Assembly (NCBI RefSeq): GCF_004216855.1
Contig: NZ_SGXT01000016.1
Location: 180,005-244,004 of the forward strand
Reading direction: 5' to 3'
DNA: 64,000 nucleotides
Source: Microcella alkaliphila
GTDB lineage: Bacteria > Actinomycetota > Actinomycetes > Actinomycetales > Microbacteriaceae
Shown here: positions 59,162 through 64,000 of the stretch, piece after piece
Layout of the letters: the number at the start of each line of letters is the position of its first letter
Position numbering within the stretch: the first letter of the stretch is position 1
Translations under genes and position numbers: made by a program
Notes under the pieces: model-generated
What the model saw: only the letters and a program-made list of their open reading frames with translations
Database searches by the model: none
What the model was told of the DNA's origin: nothing

Positions 59162-60232
59162 GTGGAATCGATCGCATTTTTCAACAATAAGGGCGGCGTC
59201 GGGAAAACCACATTGGTATGCAATCTCGCGCACTACTTGGCGACGGAGCAGCAGAAGCGTGTTGTGCTGGTTGACCTTGACCCGCAATGCAACTCTACTC
59301 AACTGGTCTTGACTTCAGAGCAGTGTGCAGCGCTCTACTGGCCGGACGAAGCATTCATCAACGCACTGGATGGAGGCGACTCAGCAGTGTGGGACTCGAT
59401 GCATGGGGTCTCTACAATCTATGATGCGGTCCGCCCTTTAGAAGAGGGCGATGCAACCTCAGACCCAGTTCAGCCGCTCTCAGCAACGACGAATCGGTTC
59501 ATGATTGATCTTGTGCCGGGTCATCCAAGAATGTCAGTTTTTGAAGATAAGCTCGGTCAATGGTTTGCGGAGGCTAGCGCAGGCGACGTGGCTGGCTTAC
59601 GGAAGACCTTGTGGCTTCGCCAGATCATCGAAGAACTTGAACCGAAATATGATGTGGTCCTTTTCGACCTTGGGCCCTCACTTGGCGCACTAAATCGTTC
59701 AGTTCTCGCGTCCGCAAAAAACTTTGTCACTCCTATGGGCGCAGACATTTTCAGTGTCGTCGCCTTGCGAAATATTGCGGAATGGATAGTCCAGTGGGCA
59801 AGGCTTTATCGGCAAGGAGTCAAGCTATGTGAGACGAATAATCCGGGGGCAGTCGACCGCTTTGGCATCCCTTCAGAGGTCGCTGTCGATAAGGGATTCA
59901 TCGGTTACACGGTGCAGCAATATTCTACAGTTACTATTCGCGGCGAGAGGCGAGCGACTGTCGCGTACGACCAGATTCTGTCCCAGGTCCCATCGCAGGT
60001 AGAACGGCACCTCAGCGGGATGTCCAAGCCGGGCCTGGAGCTATCTCACCTTAAGTTGGGTGACATACCTAACCTTCGAAGCCTGGTTCCACTTGCCCAA
60101 AGTGCGAACGCCCCACTCGGCGCCCTTACGTCCGGCGATGGCCTCGCTGGAGGTCAGTACTCTCAACAACGGTCCTACGTCGAGTTCATTAACGTTGTTG
60201 GGGCTAATCTAAGCACCAACTGCTTCAGCTGA
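59162..60232 (+). CDS. ParA/MinD-like ATPase of a ParA-SIR2 cassette
   Basis: 356 residues. Deviant Walker A NNKGGVGKTTLVCNLAHYL (signature Lys present), Walker A' LVDLDPQCNSTQ, Walker B VVLFDLGPSLGALNRSV, and AKNFVTPMGADIFSVVALRNI for the switch region. Larger than plasmid ParA (about 260-300 residues); the C-terminal 130 residues are extra. No ParB or centromere-like repeats are nearby, so partition is unlikely. GTG start with TAGGAG eight bases before. Stop overlaps the SIR2 gene start (TGATG), so the pair is translated together. Markedly AT-richer than its surroundings. Confidence 0.88.
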   Translation: MESIAFFNNKGGVGKTTLVCNLAHYLATEQQKRVVLVDLDPQCNSTQLVLTSEQCAALYWPDEAFINALDGGDSAVWDSMHGVSTIYDAVRPLEEGDATSDPVQPLSATTNRFMIDLVPGHPRMSVFEDKLGQWFAEASAGDVAGLRKTLWLRQIIEELEPKYDVVLFDLGPSLGALNRSVLASAKNFVTPMGADIFSVVALRNIAEWIVQWARLYRQGVKLCETNNPGAVDRFGIPSEVAVDKGFIGYTVQQYSTVTIRGERRATVAYDQILSQVPSQVERHLSGMSKPGLELSHLKLGDIPNLRSLVPLAQSANAPLGALTSGDGLAGGQYSQQRSYVEFINVVGANLSTNCFS

Positions 60233-61104
60233 TGACTAGTTTCTGGCCTCCGGAGCTAGTTCAATCATTGGCTCAGCGCAGAGGGATCATCTTTCTTGGC
60301 GCCGGCGCATCAGCCAGCTGCCCGAACCCGGAAGGTCTGAGGCTACCGGGCTGGGAGAAACTGCTCACAGACCTTGCTAGTAGCCTAAACTCCGCAGACC
60401 GCGCGGCATTCGACAACCTCATGACACGATCAAGGCATCTCGACGCCGCACAGGTAATTAGCGACGCAATAGAGAACGTGCAAGTCAATAATTACTTGAT
60501 CTCAATTTTTGGTAACGGTAGCTTTAGGCCAGGAGAAGTGCACAAGCACATCAATTTGCTCGACCAGCCAGTTCTGATGACCACAAACTACGATAGGCTG
60601 TACGAGCGATATTGGGAACAGGAACTTAACACCCCACTGACGGGCCCGAAGCCCCCTTTGATGGTCTCCACCTATGTTGACAATGACGTTGTCGATAATT
60701 TGCGATCAGATCGACCCTTACTTCTCAAGCTACACGGATCCGTCGAAAAACCACGCAACCTTGTTCTATCCCGGTCACAGTATTCGCGAGCCAAGTTCGA
60801 GTACCCAAATTTCTTCAAAGTTGTGAGCGCACTTCTGCTCACCCGGACTGTTCTTTTCGTTGGGTGCGGCTTCAATGGGGATCCCGATATCGAGTTACTT
60901 CTTGAAGATTCGGCGTTCACAGCTCAATCTATTGCCCCTCACTACGCCATTACGCCGAAAGGTCGACATGACAGCGAAACGCGCTCGATAAGAAAAGCGT
61001 TCAACGTCAAGCTTCTCGAATACGATAACGAAGACGGCAATCACGACGAGTTGACAGCACGCCTCGCTGAACTGTCACGACTCGTCGACGATGCTCGGAT
61101 CTGA
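60232..61104 (+). CDS. SIR2-like domain protein (putative NADase effector)
   Basis: 290 residues, almost entirely SIR2-like. Nucleotide site GIIFLGAGASASCPNPEGL (residues 18-36), LMTTNYDRLYERYW (Asn/Asp), catalytic His in LLKLHGSVEKP, LFVGCGFNGDPDIELLLED and SIAPHYAITPKG. Motif set matches defence SIR2 proteins (as in ThsA, DSR2 and SIR2-Argonaute), which hydrolyse NAD+ on phage sensing, rather than deacetylases: no zinc Cys tetrad is present. Paired with the ParA-like ATPase by overlapping codons. The effector role is inferred from the family. Confidence 0.88.
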   Translation: MTSFWPPELVQSLAQRRGIIFLGAGASASCPNPEGLRLPGWEKLLTDLASSLNSADRAAFDNLMTRSRHLDAAQVISDAIENVQVNNYLISIFGNGSFRPGEVHKHINLLDQPVLMTTNYDRLYERYWEQELNTPLTGPKPPLMVSTYVDNDVVDNLRSDRPLLLKLHGSVEKPRNLVLSRSQYSRAKFEYPNFFKVVSALLLTRTVLFVGCGFNGDPDIELLLEDSAFTAQSIAPHYAITPKGRHDSETRSIRKAFNVKLLEYDNEDGNHDELTARLAELSRLVDDARI

Positions 61105-61245
61105 CTGACAACTGGCAATCCGCTCCTCATGCGGACCCACCAATGTAATTCGAGCTGAAGCCAACGGGCCCCGCCAGTTCGCACACCCGTCGGAGTCCAG
61201 AAAATAGAGTGTGAAGGCGTCGTACTGCTGCGCGTTCAGGCCTGC

Positions 61246-62763
61246 TTATCGGCCCTGCGCCCGCTCCAACACCAGCTCGCGCACCCGCGCCGCGTCGGCC
61301 TTGCCGCCCATCGCCTTCATGACCGCGCCAATGATCGCGCCGGCGGCCTGCACCTTGCCGTCGCGGATCTTCTCCAGAACGTCCGGCTGGGAGGCGAGCG
61401 CAGCATCCACCGCCGCGATGAGCGCGCCGTCGTCCGAGACGACCGCGAGCCCGCGGGCGTCGACGACCTCCTGAGGGGTGCCCTCCCCCGCGATGACGCC
61501 CTCGACGACCTCGCGCGCGAGGCGGTCGTTCAGCGTGCCCGCCTCGACGAGCGCGACGATCGCCGCGACATCCGCCGGTGAGATCAGCGATGCCGGCTCG
61601 GCGTTCTGCGTGTTGGCGATGCGGGCGATCTCGCCCGTCCACCACTTGCGGGCCTGCTGCGGGGCGGCGCCCGCGGCGACCGTCTCGTCGACCTCGACCA
61701 AGAGCCCCGAGTTCACCACGTCGCGGAACTCGAGGTCGGTAAAGCCCCACTCCTGCTTCAGGCGGCGACGGCGCGCGGCCGGAGCCTCGGGCAGCGACGC
61801 CCGCAGGCGCTCGATCAGCTCGGGCGCGGGCGTCACCGGTAGCAGGTCGGGCTCGGGGAAGTAGCGGTAGTCGTCGGCGTCGCTCTTCACGCGGCCGGGC
61901 GACGTCGTGCCCGTGTCTTCGTGCCAGTGGCGGGTCTCCTGCTGGATCGTGCCGCCCTTCGCCAATATCGCCGCCTGGCGCTGAATCTCGTAGCGCACCG
62001 CCCGCTCAACACTGCGGAACGAGTTCACATTCTTCGTCTCGGTGCGCGTGCCGAGCTTCGTCTCGCCGCGCGGGCGCAGCGACACGTTGGCGTCGCAGCG
62101 CAGGTTGCCGCGCTCCATGCGGGCCTCCGAGATGCCGAGGGCGCGCACGATGTCGCGAATCGTCGAGACGTACGCCTTCGCCAGCTCGGGCGCGCGGTGC
62201 TCGGCCCCGTAGATCGGCTTCGTCACAATCTCGACCAGCGGAACGCCGGCGCGGTTGTAGTCGACGAGGCTGTACTCAGCACCCTGGATGCGCCCGGTCG
62301 AGCCGCCGACGTGCGTCAGCTTCCCGGCGTCCTCCTCCATGTGGCCGCGCTCGATGGGGACCTGCCAGAGTTCGCCGTCCTCGAGTTCGACCTCGAGCAT
62401 CCCCTCGAAGGCGATCGGCTCGTCGTACTGGCTGATCTGGTAGTTCTTCGCAAGATCCGGATAGAAGTAGTTCTTGCGCGCAAAACGGCTCGACGGCGCG
62501 ATCTGGCAGCCGAGCGCGAGGCCCAGCGAGATCGAGAACTGAACGGCCTTCTCGTTGACGACGGGCAAGCTGCCGGGGAGGCCCAGGCAGACCGGGGTGA
62601 TCGCCGTGTTCGGCTCGGTTATGTGGTTGCCGCTGAACGCCGGGTTCGGGGCGTCAGAGAACATCTTCGTCTTCGTGCTGAGCTCGACGTGCACCTCGAA
62701 ACCGAGCACCGGTTCGAACAGTTCGAGGGCCTTGTCGAAGTCCATGAGTTCAGCGCGCGCCAT
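61246..62763 (-). CDS. gatB: Aspartyl/glutamyl-tRNA amidotransferase subunit B
   Basis: 505 residues. [26 protein letters not shown] start (here [10 protein letters not shown]), [45 protein letters not shown], and the C-terminal GatB/YqeY domain with [27 protein letters not shown]. Complete. Transamidates Glu-tRNA(Gln) and Asp-tRNA(Asn). gatC and gatA normally precede it; instead an insertion-sequence region begins about 200 bases upstream, so the operon may be interrupted. Confidence 0.97.
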   Translation of the reverse strand: MARAELMDFDKALELFEPVLGFEVHVELSTKTKMFSDAPNPAFSGNHITEPNTAITPVCLGLPGSLPVVNEKAVQFSISLGLALGCQIAPSSRFARKNYFYPDLAKNYQISQYDEPIAFEGMLEVELEDGELWQVPIERGHMEEDAGKLTHVGGSTGRIQGAEYSLVDYNRAGVPLVEIVTKPIYGAEHRAPELAKAYVSTIRDIVRALGISEARMERGNLRCDANVSLRPRGETKLGTRTETKNVNSFRSVERAVRYEIQRQAAILAKGGTIQQETRHWHEDTGTTSPGRVKSDADDYRYFPEPDLLPVTPAPELIERLRASLPEAPAARRRRLKQEWGFTDLEFRDVVNSGLLVEVDETVAAGAAPQQARKWWTGEIARIANTQNAEPASLISPADVAAIVALVEAGTLNDRLAREVVEGVIAGEGTPQEVVDARGLAVVSDDGALIAAVDAALASQPDVLEKIRDGKVQAAGAIIGAVMKAMGGKADAARVRELVLERAQGR

Positions 62764-62817
62764 ACGGACAATCCTACGGGCGCGGGGAGGGGAGGGGTGC
62801 GCGGAGATGGGTTGGCT

Positions 62818-62933
62818 GGACGGGTGCGGGATGCGCGGGGTGCGGTCGGCTCGCGGCGGGTTCGCCGGACGGGTGCGGGATGCTCGCGGTGCGGTTGGCT
62901 GCGCCGGCTCGGGATGCTCGCGGTGCGGTCGCT
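62818..62933. repeat. GC-rich imperfect tandem repeat between gatB and IS DNA
   Basis: Two 34-base copies at 62818-62851 and 62867-62900 differ at three positions; a shorter third copy lies at 62907-62933. Shared core GCGGGATGCTCGCGGTGCGG. No gene is visible in 62764-63078 apart from this repeat and the presumed end of the IS1380-type element. Confidence 0.75.
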
Positions 62934-63078
62934 TAACCTCGATCCACCGACGAACCCGTGATGGGTGGCTGATCTCGATTCGGCAGAGTTCATCGTCGGG
63001 TGGGCGCGGCTGAGTGCCGGACCTGTCTGCCCGGGTGTTCCACTGGTCGTCCTGGTTGCGCCTGCGTCGGCTGGATGG

Positions 63079-63902
63079 TCAGGTCGTCGGGGCCGGCGGC
63101 GGTGATCCGCCGACGTGGTTGAACAGCGCGGTCCACGCGGTTTCCCATGGCCACTGGTCGGGCAGGTGCAGGGTGATGCGCCTGGCCGAGGAAGCGATCC
63201 GTGCCGGGACGGTGACGAGTTTGTGGCGGATCGTGGCGGTGGTGGCTTTGGCCAGGCCGGTGCCGGCGATGGTCGCGGCGGCGCGGGTGAGGTTGAACGC
63301 GATCACGGCCAGGACGAGCCAGGCGGCGTTCGCGGTGAACACCCCGGATGGCAGGTGTGCCAGGGCGCTGTGCTTCAGATCGGCGTTGACCTGCTCGATG
63401 ATCGCGTGACCGCGGTGGGTTTTGTCCGCGGTGATCGTGTCCAGGGTGCTGGTGGTGAAGAACGCGTGGAAGCGGTGCGTGTCGAACAGGGTCGGCTGAT
63501 CGAAGTTCTTCTGGTTCAGCTCCGGGATCCGCCGCACGACCAGGCGCCCGTCGATGTGCTCGGCCTTCTTGCGTGAGGTGAACGCGGTGAATGGGACCTC
63601 GGCGACCTCCGCGGTCGAGATCCACCTTTTGGTGTCCTGGTCGTAGATCGCGTCGGTGTACTCGATCGCCTCCCAGGCATCGTCGGGGATGGTCGCGATC
63701 GCGCGTTTGATCGCGGGGTCCATCCGGGCGGTCACCGACACTGCGGCGCCGGCGCGGGTCGCCGCACTGATCGTGGCGTGGCCGTAGAACGCGGAGTCGG
63801 CTCGGAGCAGTACTCTGCTCCCCTTCATCCCGGGTAGGCGGCGGAGGGTGGCCAAGCTGTCCCGGACCAGCCGGGCGGCGCCACGCGGGGAACCCGATCC
63901 GC
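63079..63902 (-). pseudogene. IS1380-family transposase, 5' part lost to IS256-type insertion
   Basis: C-terminal part of about 274 residues with first catalytic Asp in LLRADSAFYGHA and Glu in GHAIIEQVNADLKHSALAHLPSG, typical of IS1380 DDE transposases. The same frame continues upstream (GAARLVRDSLATLRRLPG) to about 63902 and then enters another element. The N-terminal region must lie beyond the inserted element or be missing. Confidence 0.85.
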
Positions 63903-63903
63903 G

Positions 63904-64000
63904 AGCCTGTCAAGTTGTTTGTGTAAATGGGCATCGTCTGGGGTTGGTCAGAGGTAGGGGCGGATTCGGTCGGGGAACGCGATCGCGAGTTGGGCCAGGG
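63904..64000 (-). mobile_element. IS256-type element, 3' end of transposase and terminal repeat (partial)
   Basis: Minus strand reads LAQLAIAFPDRIRPYL then a stop at 63948-63950, the typical C-terminus of an IS256-family transposase, followed by a terminal inverted repeat that reads CCTGTCAAGTTGTTTGTGTA on the plus strand. The rest of the element lies outside the window. Confidence 0.8.

Noticed and set aside
59162..60232. Plasmid or chromosomal partition ParA
   Set aside because: No parB, no centromere-like repeats, and translation is coupled to a SIR2 gene.
61127..61750. Open frame overlapping the gatB 3' end
   Set aside because: Gly/Arg-rich shadow of gatB in another phase.

Overview
The window is high-GC actinobacterial DNA. 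The set of chromosomal genes (oligoribonuclease, ClpS-DUF2017-metallopeptidase, DUF3097, DUF1905, FBP-domain protein, a stand-alone YidC-like protein beside a DUF6412-type protein, gatB) suggests a member of the Microbacteriaceae. This placement rests on gene content and codon usage only.

Bases 1 to about 17,786 are the right-hand part of an integrated siphovirus-like prophage. Nearly all its genes lie on the minus strand in long chains of overlapping start and stop codons. Reading leftward from the immunity region: a divergent repressor/excisionase switch (17,202-17,786), small membrane proteins and an antirepressor, replication and recombination genes (replisome organizer-like, VRR-NUC, ParB-like, PD-(D/E)XK, SNF2 helicase), many tiny genes, HNH endonuclease, terminase small and large subunits, and a portal gene cut by the window edge. 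The other structural genes and the integrase must lie to the left. Three plus-strand genes (7,816-8,673 and 16,837-17,175) interrupt this order and look like autonomously transcribed morons. The prophage ends inside the anticodon loop of a host tRNA-Arg gene. The stop codon of the phage repressor lies in that host tRNA sequence, which points to integration-dependent immunity.

From 17,800 to about 55,260 is chromosome: a 5'-damaged potassium channel gene, orn, tRNA-His, the clpS operon, a degenerate carboxypeptidase homologue, a TPP-riboswitch-controlled ECF transporter (ykoE plus fused ykoDC), a GAF histidine kinase and response regulator followed by a release-factor-like protein, a TMEM64/GNAT/glycosyltransferase operon, an M23 peptidase, a ferritin-VIT1 fusion, cspA, a GntR-controlled ABC exporter with a clear palindromic operator, and many small membrane and stress proteins, including a sigma factor with a putative anti-sigma partner.

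From 55,431 to 61,104 the content looks defence-like: a PD-(D/E)XK-type protein, a NERD-UvrD helicase, and a markedly AT-richer two-gene cassette encoding a ParA-like ATPase overlapped by a SIR2-domain protein. This ParA-SIR2 pair is the best candidate for an undescribed system. The window closes with gatB, a GC-rich tandem repeat, and an IS1380-type transposase gene interrupted by an IS256-type element that runs off the right edge.
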